Assembly (NCBI RefSeq): GCF_902167145.1
Contig: NC_050096.1
Span: forward strand, 264,328,622-264,392,621
DNA: 64,000 nt
Source of the DNA: Zea mays
Taxonomy: Eukaryota; Streptophyta; Magnoliopsida; Poales; Poaceae
Direction of reading: 5' to 3'
The position numbers and the translations under genes are program-made. Numbering within the stretch: position 1 is the first letter of the stretch; the number at the start of each line of letters is the position of its first letter. The notes under the pieces were generated by a model, which ran no database searches, had not been told where the DNA came from, and saw nothing but the letters and a program-made list of their open reading frames with translations. Positions 23,522 to 35,139 of the stretch are shown one piece after another.

Positions 23522-25194
23522 TCTATATATTAAGCGCGGGAGCAAACACGCACGCTGAACCTATCCACGTCATTATCTTAATTCTCAGTCGTCGGATCAT
23601 ACATCAACGGCTACCAATCACAATACACGTATCACACTCGACTCTTCCAGAAAGGGCCTCCGGTCGAGGCCTAAATCCACCACCGCTACGCCACATTTTC
23701 ACCGCCACACTATCGCCTCCATAGTCTATACCACCTCCGCCCTGCCTCCCCATTCAGGTGCCTCACCTTTGCAGGCCTAGCACCGGCCCTCGGCGGTTGC
23801 TTCGTCGAGGTAGGCGCCGGGACGGCGACCTCGGAAGCGAGCTGTAGCGACGTCTTCAGAGAGGGTCTAGGCGCTTCTTCTGTACGATTAATGCGCGTCG
23901 CAAGGTAAAGCGTTGCGGTGTTCACGTAGCCTGAAATCTCGGCACCCTTTTCTGCCTCAGCTGGAGGAGGGGCATATGCCTTTCTCAATCGCAAGCGGGG
24001 CTGCTGGTTTAGTGGCACCTCCATTCTATTTCTTCTCTCTTTTTGAAGACGCCAGGGAAGGCACCGCAGATTCAGCTGCCTAACCGTCCTCAGTTTTCTC
24101 TTTTTTCTCGGTACAGGACAGATCGGCACAAGACGTGTTTGGTTGTGGGATTTATTCGGGAGTGGACATGGAGAAAGGCACGAACGATCAGCAGCAGTTG
24201 CCGCTAATAGCAGCGATTGATTGGGTTTATATTATGCTGGTATATATATATAGTGGTGGTGGTACCGCGACGCTATCTCTTTGCCTTTTCTTCTATGTAA
24301 AATTGTATGCACGGGGTCAACGGATTCACCCATCCGTTTGTCCATGTCTTGTCCAAGTTGTGTTACATTGATTTAATTATCTTCAAAAATACATTAGTTT
24401 AATTGTTATCATTTTAACATGACATTCTGATAGATCTGGTTCATGCCTATATTAAATTTTGCATTAAGTAACACTATGAACTTATATTGAATGTTTTATC
24501 ATGCCTTGAACAATTATTTATCTAAATTCTATAATTATAGGAACACAACTTTGGTCTAATCTTAGCATCTATTTCATGAATATTCTTGACATGTATTAAA
24601 GCTAAGCACATCACTGCAGGTTCGATGAGTCAAGACTCTTGGAAATATGCTAAGGTGTGTAAATAATTGCAACGATCTGGAGAGTTTCTGAAAAAACCCG
24701 GCATGGTTCTTTTAGCAGATGTTTGGTCAGGTATGTATATCAGTGTATGTGCTAGCTTATTTAAATCCCTTTCCTGTTACTTGCGGCTTCGAACGAAAAT
24801 TAATTACTTCATTGACAAAGAGTAAATATGGCTGCAGTGGGGCGGACGTGTCCGCATCCGTGGTGTCACCAATTTAAACGTTAGCCTTCTAAAAACCATT
24901 ATAGATTCATAATTTGTTCTATTTTTTTTTGCTCATCCGCATACATAGCAATTAAAACTTCATATAGAAAATGAGGTTGAAAAAGAAATCAGTTTAACTA
25001 ACAAGACTTTTGTTTTAGGCGTCCGTTGTTCCAGAACCAACTAATAGATCTATTTAGCTGTTTTAACTTTTGCATATTCCATAGGTGTATTACTTGCACT
25101 ATATACAAATTCCTTGCCTACAAAGATATAATATTTTTACCATTTATATTAACAAAATATTTACTACGCGCGCAGGGCGCGCACACGTTACTAG
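23522..25194 (+). mobile_element. Small non-autonomous Helitron, 1673 bp
   Basis: The proposed 5' end is TCTATATATTAAGCGCGGGA at 23522, of the TCT..TATTAAGC type common in maize Helitrons. The 3' end has a GCGCGC-AGG-GCGCGC hairpin (25168-25182), a spacer ACACGTTA and CTAG at 25191-25194, followed by T. No Rep/helicase is encoded. A 139-residue open frame on the minus strand (24129-23710) is unrecognised and may be chance or a captured fragment. The base before TC is T rather than the expected A, so the left end could be off by one. The right end lies only 26 bases before a duplication in the leader region of the ARL2 gene. Confidence 0.75.
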
Positions 25195-25219
25195 TAACTG
25201 CAAAAATCGGGGGACAGAG

Positions 25220-25359
25220 AAGCGTTCGCCTGACTCGCCCCCACTCCCGAGTGGCCGAAGCCCCGACCGGCGACCCCGCAGATCTGTCCAAGCGTTCGCC
25301 TGACTCGCCCCCACTCCCGAGTGGCCGAAGCCCCGACCGGCGACCCCGCAGATCTGTCC
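25220..25359. repeat. Perfect 70-bp tandem duplication upstream of ARL2
   Basis: The unit starting AAGCGTTCGCCTGACTCGCC begins at 25220 and is repeated without change at 25290. It is GC-rich and lies in the presumed promoter or 5' leader of the ARL2 gene, just after the Helitron end. The identity of the copies suggests a recent duplication. Confidence 0.95.
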
Positions 25360-26202
25360 CATTGTTCTCCGTCCTCCCCGTCGTGTCCTCCTTGATCCTT
25401 CTTCGAGTGGCAAGTGCTGACCTCGCCTCCTATTCCTCCGGTAGCCCTACTGGGGCGCCGGGCGCACAGATCTGCTCACCCCTGGACGCTAGGCGCTGCC
25501 CAGCTCTTCCCTGCCAGCCGGTCGCGGCGGCTGCAAGCCAGCACGGCAGGGCTGCTGGTGCCTGCTCTTGTCCTCCGGCACAGCGCAGGGTGTCGGGGTC
25601 GCTCCCAGCTGGCCATCCTCTCGGCCCCCTTGTTGCACAGCGAGTCAGTGAGTAACTGAGAATTGATTACTGATTGTCGTTGCATCACATTTTGTTTGAT
25701 GAATGCCTGTGGCTAGTTTCTAGTGCTGGCATTGCAATACTCACACACCGTATTATGCCATAGGAGGCCAGGTGATGAATGGATGACTAGTAGCATGATA
25801 TGCTATATTGAGCGGGATTTGTTTGCATTTGCTGAAGATGAAAACATTTTATGGGGGTCTTAAAAATCAAATTATAAATTTGCCGCTGCCCCTAATGTTA
25901 AATTGTTATGTGAAAAATGAAATTGTTATGTGAAAAACTATGGCACTTTTAAAGATTTTAATTAATATATTATTGAAGATGTTCGAGGTTAAACAGTCGG
26001 GACCCTTAGATGATTCTATTTGCTGAAGGGGTGAAATTGTCAAAACATATATGACCAATAATTTGTTGTCAAAGGAAACCATATATTTAATGACAGGATT
26101 TTTGATGTTTTCCTATTAAATTTGACTTGATTCAAAAGGTCGTATACATCTTTTATCAGATTTGGTGAATCCCCCCTCCCCTCTCACGCTCCACCACTGA
26201 TC
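25360..26202 (+). promoter_or_regulatory. ARL2 5' leader with probable leader intron
   Basis: A GC-rich, pyrimidine-rich leader exon appears to run to a donor CAG|TGAGT/CA|GTGAGTAAC at 25648. After an AT-rich stretch the acceptor TCTTTTATCAG ends at 26159, and 43 bases of pyrimidine-rich leader follow to the ATG at 26203. The splice sites are inferred from sequence only. The 209-residue open frame at 25026-25655 crosses the Helitron boundary and is not a gene. Confidence 0.5.
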
Positions 26203-29200
26203 ATGGGGCTACTCAGCATTATCCGCAAGATCAAGCGCAAGGAGAAGGAGATGCGCATCCTCATGGTGTAGGCTCCCTCTGGCCTCCTTTTCTGTTTGAT
26301 CACATATGCACTTGTTCCCCCATGGTTCTTGGTTTCCTTCAGATCTGGTGCTTGTGTCATCGGTTTCCTCAATTGTCTGGCATCTGCATTGACTCATGAT
26401 GGGTGATGCTATGCTGTGTTCTGTGGTGTTTGTCTCAGTGGCCTGGACAACTCGGGGAAGACAACCATCGTTCTCAAGATCAATGGGGAGGACACCAGCA
26501 TCATTAGCCCAACCCTTGGATTCAACATCAAGACCATCAAGTACCACAAGTATGTTCCCCATTCCTTCCACTGCCTAGTTTAGTCCAGTTTGGCTCCGAT
26601 GCATTTGCACAGTGACATATAGTTACTTGATTTAGAGTGGAGTTTTATGTTAGGCTAACTGGCTAATACCAAATGGAACACCATGATTTACATGTAATGA
26701 CTATACATTGATTTAGTTGATGTGGTTTAATGCTGTTAGTGTCTGTTGGAGTTTACATCTTAGTTGCAATTGTTTAGTGGACTCGTGCGCATGTACGCCT
26801 GATATACCATGGTAAGAATCATAGCTACATATTTTTCTCGCCCTGTCTACTGCATTATGGTTGATTTCTTAAGCAGCATATTATAGTGGGACCAATCTGC
26901 AAAGAGTAAATCATGTGATCAAATTGTCTATTAAAAATATTAAGCCCAAAATTCGACTATGCTTCTGTATATCCCTCATGTTCTGCCATCAGATGAACAG
27001 CTTCAGCATCAGACAAACAGTTCCTTTTTTTGATAGGGATAAAAATTGATATCTAGTTTTGCATCTTGATTCATACAAAATGGAGACTGGTTGGCATGTT
27101 GAAATTTTCCAGTCATGTGGCATCAGTTGTGTCTTGGAATTGATAACCTGCTGCACTTCCAACTTAATTGAGATAACCTAATGGACTCATTTAGGTATGT
27201 GTTCATCTGATAACTTAGTCGGGTTAACCTAATGGACTCATTTAGGTGTGTGTTCATCTGATAAATGCAGTGAGAACCCACCAATTTTTTTTTTTCATAT
27301 GCTGACTTGGTTGCTGTTAATGTCTTGGTTGGAATATTACTGTAGACCACTGTGTGAAGTAAATTATGTGATAAAAGGGTTTGTAAAGATGTGAAGACGA
27401 AATTCAACATTCTTTCTTGGCCTTTCTTGTTTGTAGCTATCACATGTTTTGCCATCATAGACAAACAATTTGGATAATTTACTTCTCTGTTTGTAGAATA
27501 GTGATAGTGAAATAAAAATTGCATTGGTAGCAAGTTGAGAGTCCAGTTTTTCATCTCGATTTATGCAAAACTGAAACTGGTTGGCATTTAGAGGCTTCCT
27601 TGCAAAGCTACCTAAAAGTTCTGCTGCAGGTGCATTTTCATCATTTGAAGTGTTAAACTAGTATAGGTTTTCAGTGAACAATGTTGAACTTTAGGAACAT
27701 TCAGTTCAGCAGAAGTATAGGCAATTTTCAATCAATGGAGATTGCAGCCCCTGTCATTTTCTAAATACCAGACATTGCAAATCTGGCAACCACGCTTTTT
27801 CTATGTTACTGCAGGTGGGTCTGATTAACTATTTAAATTTATTGATTATCATAGATACTCTTTGAACATATGGGATGTTGGAGGACAGAAGACAATCAGG
27901 TCTTACTGGAGAAACTACTTTGAGCAGACTGATGGATTAGTTTGGGTTGTTGATAGTTCAGACATAAGGAGGCTTGATGATTGCCGTGCTGAACTCCACA
28001 ATCTCTTGAAAGAAGAGGTATGCTATACCAGTTCTACAAGTGATGATGATGAACTGGATGCTGTTGTATTAAAAACATTTTGGTCCTTCCATGCCATGGG
28101 ATGATGGGAATATGACTGATTTTTACCGTTTGGTATTTGGAATTTTGGTTGAAATAGTAGGGATCCTATAATTGATATAAATGAATAATACTCATTTACT
28201 TTATGATAGAGGTCTCTTGATTAATGAACTGGAAAATAGATATTTTTCTCTTGATGGTATCAAAATTGTATGCCTTTGTGCATAGAAACTGTATCCTTGA
28301 TTCTCCTTGTTTTTAGTTTAAAACTGTACTGAAATAACATTTCACACATTGAGGGTCAAACCACTAAGGAAGTACAATGTCATATGTTTGCCAGTAAAGA
28401 ATACTGCCTCTTTGCCACCATAGGCTAAAATTTTACCTATTCAGAAAGCGTTCTAATTGTTGATCCTTACGATATTGATTTTAACAGAGACTAGTTGGAG
28501 CTTCATTGTTGGTTTTTGCAAATAAGCAAGACATACAGGGAGCTCTAAAACCAGATGAAATTGCGAAGGTAAGCAAACTTTAGTCATTCATATGTATTAG
28601 AGACATGTCTTCCTATATTCCTATCACCCTATGGTTATTTACAGTCTGTGAAATCATTGTTAATGTGTACGACTTAGTTCAGTGTGGGAGCAAAAGGATT
28701 TGCCAAATTGAATGTAGTTTTATACTTTTATTTATTATGCTCAATTATGGATGTTCTGGAGCATCCAATTTCAGTGTGTAGTTGTGTACTACGATAGTTG
28801 CATCCACTTGTACTACTTTGTACATTGTCTGCATTTTGTTTTCTTATAAATCAGATTTGATTTCCAGTTTGTAGTTCTCTTCTGGAACAGAGTCACACCC
28901 CATCATTTCCACTGATCAGATGTCATTTGTACTTTGTGGATTTTTTTTGCATTTGGTTCTCTCATAAATTAGATTCTGTTGCCAGCATGTAGTTATCTTC
29001 TGGGACAGAGCCCCCCCCCTTCCCTCTCATTTCCACTGATTAGATGAAAATTGTCATGTTGTCCTCAAACAGAATTGATACACTTGTATGAAAAAACAGA
29101 TTGTGTTTGCTGTGAAATTTGGTGTAAAAAAAGCAGCTGGAGTGTTACAAGAATTAGGATGTCATTGGGCAAAGTATCAATAATCCATATAGCGTAACTG

Positions 29201-30019
29201 GATGAATACATCTTTGCTCGCTAGAAATGAAGCTTGTGCTATTATTGGCACTATGTTGCCCCAGCTGTAAGCAATAATTGATTTTCTCTGCTTTTTGTTG
29301 ATGTTGGCATGGAGAAACTTATGGTACTATTCCATCAAGCATCCGCCAGTTAGGGTCGTACGGCGTTTTTTATCATCAATAGGGAGCTGGTAAGGTTAGT
29401 CTTAGTCATGACTTGTAAAAACTGAGATCAACAAATTTGCCTTTGGTTTCATCCAACCTAAGCCACCACACAAAACCTCAAGTGCCGTGGAGAGGACTCT
29501 CCGTGCACCACAGTAGAGCATCATTCTATTTTTGCAGCTTCCTTCTTCTATCTGTGGTTGGATTCAGTAAGATTAGTTATTTTACGGGGCATCTCATGCT
29601 GCTATTGTTTATAGCGGATGGGTTTGGGGCGTGGTGTGCCGTGTGCAGCTACATCCTTACTCCTTACATTCCTGTTGTGATAACAATCTGCAAAAAACAA
29701 CCTGCTTGTGCGTAGCCAAAGGGTAACAGGACCTGAAATTTTCATCATAGCTGATAGTGATAGCATTTGGTTTTCGTACTCTATTTTGTTTGTGCTGCGA
29801 ATGCAGAATCTGCAGTTCCCCATCTGAATTAGTTTATGGCCTTTTCCACGGCAGGCCGACTCACCTTCCATCTTTTTTCAGGTTCTGAATCTGGAAGTGA
29901 TGGACAGAAGCAGGCACTGGAAGATTGTGGGCTGCAGCGCTTACACGGGAGAGGGGCTTCTCGAGGGCTTCGACTGGCTGGTCCAGGACGTCGCTTCTCG
30001 GATCTACGTCCTAGACTGA
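26203..30019 (+). CDS. ARL2: ADP-ribosylation factor-like GTPase 2 (TITAN5/HALLIMASCH orthologue)
   Basis: ARL2 is a small GTPase that, in plants and animals, works with tubulin-folding cofactors and is needed for microtubule-dependent division; the Arabidopsis orthologue is TITAN5. The exons are 26203-26267, 26439-26549, 27855-28017, 28488-28568 and 29882-30019, all with GT-AG borders and continuous frame, giving 185 residues, the usual family length. Seen motifs: Gly2 in [10 protein letters not shown]-loop GLDNSGKTT (23-31), switch I region with T48 in SPTLGFN, switch II DVGGQ (66-70), NKQD (125-128) and [10 protein letters not shown] near the C terminus. No lesion is seen. Introns 2 and 4 each hold a short tandem duplication. 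The stop codon lies inside a 32-bp tandem repeat. Confidence 0.95.
27175..27276. repeat. 51-bp tandem duplication in ARL2 intron 2
   Basis: The block AACCTAATGGACTCATTTAGG followed by GTGTTCATCTGATAA appears at 27175 and 27226 with few differences. Confidence 0.85.
28812..29047. repeat. Diverged 118-bp tandem duplication in ARL2 intron 4
   Basis: Both copies run from ACTTTGT through TGCATTT, a CAGATT/TAGATT block, GTAGTT..TCTTCTGG and CATTTCCACTGAT. TGCATTT begins at 28830 and again at 28948. A poly-C run interrupts the second copy. Confidence 0.75.
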
Positions 30020-30067
30020 TGCTATTTGCCGCGTCAGTCATCCTAGACTGATGCTATTTGTCGCGTT
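30010..30067. repeat. 32-bp tandem repeat over the ARL2 stop codon
   Basis: CCTAGACTGATGCTATTTG followed by (C/T)CGCGT occurs at 30010 and 30042. The first copy encodes the last codons and the TGA of ARL2, so the gene's terminus has been duplicated into the 3' untranslated region. Confidence 0.85.
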
Positions 30068-31917
30068 GGTGCTACTTGAGCATCATTAGAGTTTGGTGCG
30101 TGCATTAAAGCCTGTACTAAGGCCCTGTTTGTTTAGGGTTTATGGTTTTAGGGTTTAGGGATTTGTGTTCACTCTTACTCGCTTCGGATTTGCGGTGGTA
30201 TTTGTTTGCTTGTGTTACATTGAGGTAAATCTAAACGATCATGAGTTCATTTCTCTTTATTTACATGTCAGATTAAGTTTTTCCCAACGTGAGTAGTTAT
30301 ATACTTATATTTACATGCTCGATTAAGTCCATTTCTCTTTGAAGGGATTTGCTCGGTTCTTGGACACAAAGGAATAAATCCTGTGTTGTGACTGACTTTG
30401 TTTGAAATCCTTGAAAACTTGTTTTCAATTGATTTTTCAATTGTTCTCATGTCGCACCCTGGACGAAGGGACAAGTACTAAGTTTAAATTATGCCTTTAG
30501 TGGCCACGATGAATGATTTGGCCAAACCCTGTTGTATTTTTGTCGAAGGATGATGGTTGCTTTTGTAGATCATAAGAAATTAATTTGGATCAGACTGGCC
30601 ATAGTATGTAGAAAATAAAGTTGGCTCGTAAGCAGCATTTGGTCAAGTAACTGCTTGTAACTCCTAAGAGAGCAGACATGTACTGTCGTAATAAGATTGG
30701 AATAACTGTGCTCCTTTTACTAGAATGTATTTATGTTCTGATATTTGTTATACTCTTGGCTTTGCTCTTGGTCTTCCTCTCTTTTCATACGGTAGAGCTC
30801 TTTTGATACTCATCTATTTGCCTCCAAAGATGAGTAGCCTAAAGCAACTTTTTCTTTTGCATTTCTGTGTCTTTGTATGGTTTTCAACCTCTCAATTTCT
30901 CTTGTACCCGAGTACATGTAGATATTGGAGCACAGAACTGTAAAATGGAATCAACTTTCCTAAATTTTATTTTTTAGTTGCACATGGAATTAAAATTTGT
31001 AATCAGAGACTTAATTCTCTGTAATTGGTCCCAATACAAAGCCTCACCCTTCGGTATTGCATGGAATTAGACCGCACAATTCCAAACTCCAATTCAGTGA
31101 CATCCAAACAATAGAATTGAAATTACATCTCATTTCAATATCATGCCTGATTTGGTATCCAACCCATCCTCTCCAATATTGACATCCAAACGAAGCATTG
31201 TTCTAGAGTTTTCCTCTTCTCTTGCCTTCGCTGAGTGACTTTAAGCGGATTGTCGTCATCAGGGCAATCTTGTTCTTCGGCAGATGATAGCATCGACACA
31301 ATTTGTTATGTTGACGACCCTTTCTTGTCGTAGAGGCATGATTGTGGTCGTTGATGACTACATCTGAGATGGGTGCCAAATGTTGGAGGTATGTCGTAAT
31401 TATTCAAAAGCTCTCAGATGGCACGAGAATAATGTCAGTTGCAAATTTTGCAAAATGGTCGGCGGTCATACTGTTCATCTATTTATATGGTTGAGCTCCT
31501 GTAAAACCTTGTGTGAACTTATATTTTTACCCCTTCCTTTTACATAGTAACGCTTTGCATTTAGATGTGTAAATTTATGACATTTCACCACAGAAACATG
31601 CCATGCACGTCTTCTCTCAGTCGAGGTTTCTTTTGGGCATCGCTTCTAGATGGAAGTTTTTGTTGTCATCGCTGAAGCTTCGCTTTTTTCACCTTTGGCG
31701 CTATATACTTTCAATTCATCTCTAGGTAGCTGAAGTAGTATGACGAGGATTCAATGAATGAAGGTTGATGCCTTCCGGATAGAGATAGCAATGGAGACTC
31801 GATCCTCGATTCCTCGCGAGGAATTTCTCTATTAGGAAACGTGGATGGGCCCAATTTGATCCCCACAGGGATCTAATTGGTACAAAATCATTCCCCATCA
31901 GGTATGACAATGTCGAG
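30068..31917. other. ARL2 3' untranslated and intergenic sequence
   Basis: The transcript may end near 30690-30720 (AATAAGATTGGAATAAC). Beyond that no gene is recognised. A sequence at 30121 resembling a transposon end (GGCCCTGTTTGTTTAGGG) has no visible partner. Confidence 0.4.
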
Positions 31918-32406
31918 TAGGGTTGAAAACGAATGGAAAAAATCTCATCCCGATCCGTACCGTTTTCTACATTTGACACGATCGTTTCCGTATTTACGGA
32001 AAATATGGAAACGGGACGAAAACGAGAGAGGACTTATTCCGTCCGTTTTTGCGTGATCCCGTTTTTTCCGGATTGAACCCGTATTTATTCCGTATTTGAC
32101 AAATATGAGACGAGCCTAATATGCATTAGTATATAAACTAAATCCTCGTGTATTTAGGTGACAAATTATAGCACAATTGGCCATTGTAACCACCGGATAT
32201 TTTCAAATGACAAGTGATCTAAAGTCTTAAACAACATCGTATGTAGCTAAATGTACACATTTAGCAACCAAACAACAATAGAATGTTGCCTCTCTATATC
32301 TATTTGTTTTACGTTATTGTTCTGCTAATCAATCACTAGTCAAACATCAATAACATTTCTATTTGTATTAAATTATGAGTTTCCGTTAGTATTTCTGTTT
32401 CCGTTC
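31918..32406. mobile_element. Possible Ac/Ds-like hAT remnant, cut by the Gypsy insertion
   Basis: The left end TAGGGTTGAAAACG resembles the Ac/Ds terminus TAGGGATGAAAACG. The first 200 bases are dense in ACGGA, AACGG and CCGTTT motifs, like Ac/Ds subterminal regions. GTTTCCGTTC at the right is where the Gypsy LTR begins. A matching right terminus is not visible; it would lie beyond the Gypsy element. Confidence 0.35.
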
Positions 32407-33782
32407 TATCGGCGTTTCGGACCCGCGAGGTCCGTCAACCAACCAGTGAATTTGTTGCTGCGTGCCCCTGCCCAGATGGGTTGATGCAAGATGGAACACA
32501 AGAGGGAAATGAGACTTATGTTATCCTGCACCGGGGTGCTCGTAGTAGGGGTTACAAGCGTCGCGAGAGAGCGAGGGCGAGAGCGAGAGAGAGAGTCCCT
32601 GCGTGCGTCCGTCTCTGCTATCTCGTCTGCCCTGCCTCCCTCTATGTCGATGTGCCCCGTCGTCAACGCGTGTCCACGTGAACGTGTGCCAACGTGCCTT
32701 GGGAAGGCCCTAGACATCCCCTTTTATAGATACAAGGAGATGCCCAGCTGTACAATGGGGGTGTAGCTATATGCTAACGTGGCTGGCGGAGAAGTGCCTT
32801 GAGCCCTGTACATGCGCTAACGTGGTCGTCGGAGAAGTGCCTTGAGCCCTGTGGAAGCACAGCTGGCGGTGCGGCATGGATTCTGCTGATGTTTCCTTGC
32901 TTCCGTAGGAGGTTGAGAGCAATCGACGTCATGGGCGCACGCGGGGAACCATCATTACCTGTCACCAGAGTAACCTTAGATGGGACACCGGTCTTGTTCC
33001 TTCATAGCCTGAGGCAGCTAGCTAGGAGTAGGGTAATGATGTATCCCTTGTAGCGTAGTCGGTCCGAGGCTGAGGTCGGGCGAGGCGGAGACTTCTCCTG
33101 AGGCCGAGGCCGAGGTCGGGCGAGGTTGTGACTCCTCCCGAGGCCGAGGCTGAGGTCGAGGCCTGGGGTCGGGCGAGGCGGAGACCTTCTCCCAAGGCCG
33201 AGGCCTGAGGTTGGGCGAGGCGGAGACCTTCTCCCGAGGCCGAGGCCTGAGGTCGGGCGAGGCGGAGCTCCCTGTTGCGCCCGAGGCCGAACTCGTGGGA
33301 GATTGTGACTCAGCTTTACCCTGGTGGTTGGCACAGTAGCCAGAGCGGGGCGTACAATGCTGTTTTCCTATCAGAACGGTCAGTAAAGGGGCGAAGTGAC
33401 TGCGGTCACTTCGACCTTGCCGACTGAGGCACGCGTGTCAGGATAAGGTGTCAGGCGATCCCCGCATTAAATGTGCATGCGATACGGTCGGTTGGTAGGG
33501 CGATCCGGCCGAGGTCGCTGCACGACAAAGTCTGCCCAAGCTGGGCTTCAGGCGAGCCGAGGGTGCGCTCACTGCCTGAGGAGGCCCTCGGGCGAGGCGT
33601 GAATCCGCCCAGGACTAATGTTCCTGCCCGAGGCCGAGGCTGGGCTCGGATGAGGTTGCGTCCCTTGGTAGACGAGGCCCTGACTTGAACCGCACTTTAT
33701 CAGCTGTTTATGGTTTGTTCTGAAGATGTTTTCCAGCCGCGTTTAGGAGTATTGGGGGTACCCCTAATTACGGTACCCGACA
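32407..33782 (-). repeat. 3' LTR of the outer Gypsy element, 1376 bp
   Basis: Read on the minus strand it starts TGTCGGGTACCGTAATTAGG at 33782, typical of maize Gypsy LTRs, and ends with GTCCGAAACGCCGATA at 32407, where CA would be expected. It holds a minus-strand TATA box (TATAAAA, 32728-32722) and imperfect GAGGCCGAGGC-type repeats at 33060-33290. A purine-rich tract GAGGCTCGGGGGCTAC (minus strand, 33798-33783) sits directly before the LTR, as expected for the polypurine primer of a 3' LTR. The other LTR is outside the window. Confidence 0.8.
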
Positions 33783-33798
33783 GTAGCCCCCGAGCCTC

Positions 33799-35139
33799 TA
33801 AGGGAGTGTGGGCACTCGCTTGGAGGTTCTGCCGGATTTTTGCAAGGGGACCGGCCTCTTTCGGTTATGTTTGGTTCCGATGGGTGCGCGTGAGCGCACC
33901 CGTCGGGTGTAGCCCTCGAGGCCTCGGAGGAGTGGTTTGACTCCTCTGAGGTCTTAATTCTTTTTGCGATGCCTCGGTCGGCCTTGTTGTTCCCTCATGC
34001 GGCGTGGCCGTAGCCGGGGTGCACGGTCAGGCTCTGAGTTTTCATGCTGGTTTGTTGACGTGGTCAACGGTTCGGCCGTAGCCTGGTGCGAGAGCAGCCC
34101 CCAAGCCTCTACACGGAGCGAGAGGATGATCAAGGACCGTCTTGACTTTTATTGTACGCCCCTTCGTCGCCTTTCCGCAAGGAGGAAGGGGGAAAGCGCC
34201 ATGTTACCCTCGGAGGGCACCAAACACGGTGTTTCCAGTGAGTTGCTAACGGGTGATCCGAGTGGATGCCCGAGCCCCGTTCGATAAGGGTCGGCTAGTG
34301 GCCCAGAGGCGCGCTCCAAAAGTAACTGCAGGTGATTTGCCGGACCCGGACCCATTCGCTAAGGTCCGAGGGCTCGATGCCTCCCTCCGGTGGGATTCCG
34401 TTACAAATCGTTCCCGCTGGTCTCGGAAATGTCCTAGGGTACCTCAGGAGCGTAGCCCGAGCCTCGGCCATGTAACGGACGTACCCAGGGTCATCCCTGA
34501 CTCTGCGTGCTCTGGGGCGGCTGTCGAACCATTCCGAGGGGCCAGCCTTCGAACCCCTGATCAGTAATGGGCTCGGGGCCCGAGTGCTCTGGGGCGGTTG
34601 CCGAACCCCGGAGGGCGCAACCTTCGAACCCTTGATCAGTAGGAGGGCTCGGGGCCCGTTTCCTTCGCTGAGAAGGATCCCTTTTCGAAATACCCCCCTT
34701 TCCCGGTCCCTGTGGCAAGAGAGAAAGAGAGGAAAAGAAAAAGGATATGAATTTAAATAAGGTGGCGCACCTTTTTTGACGCGACCATTATGACAGAGGT
34801 GAAATGGCGTCCGCTTCGCCTGCCAGAGGTGTCGCTTGCCCTGCCAAGGAGTTAATGCGACGGGACGGGAGATTCGCGGGGCGTCTGCTGCGCGTGCGCG
34901 AGTCGTTTGAGGAAAGAAAAACCGTTTCACCTTCGAGTTTGAATTCCTCGACGGGTTCGGGCGAAGCCTTGGGTGGATCTCGCCCGGACCTTTATATACC
35001 CGGAAGAGGGGGCGGTGGTGGTTCTTTACCCTGCCATTTGCGCTTGCCTTCTGCTTTGGTTTCCGCAACCTAAGAGAGTGGCTAGAGAAAAGGAAACCGC
35101 GCACCTCATCCCTTCCGCCTCCACCACCTCCGTTCGGCG
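33799..35139. other. Non-coding Gypsy sequence between polypurine tract and antisense gene
   Basis: GC-rich internal Gypsy sequence. Open frames here are many but lack domain motifs. Two GGGCTCGGGGCCCG-type segments at about 34566-34590 and 34645-34662, each preceded by CTCTGGGGCGG- or TTGATCAGTA-like sequence, show local duplication. Confidence 0.5.

Noticed and set aside
23710..24129. A 139-residue minus-strand frame inside the Helitron as a gene
   Set aside because: No recognisable domain, no start or splice context; kept only as a possible captured fragment.
25026..25655. A 209-residue plus-strand open frame upstream of ARL2
   Set aside because: It crosses the Helitron boundary and the 70-bp duplication, has no domain motif, and lies where the ARL2 leader should be.
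30121..30200. Transposon terminus beginning GGCCCTGTTTGTTT
   Set aside because: It resembles a MITE end, but no partner inverted repeat or target duplication was found downstream.
33000..33334. Proline/arginine-rich repetitive protein on the minus strand
   Set aside because: It is produced by GAGGCCGAGGC-type repeats within the Gypsy LTR and has no other coding support.
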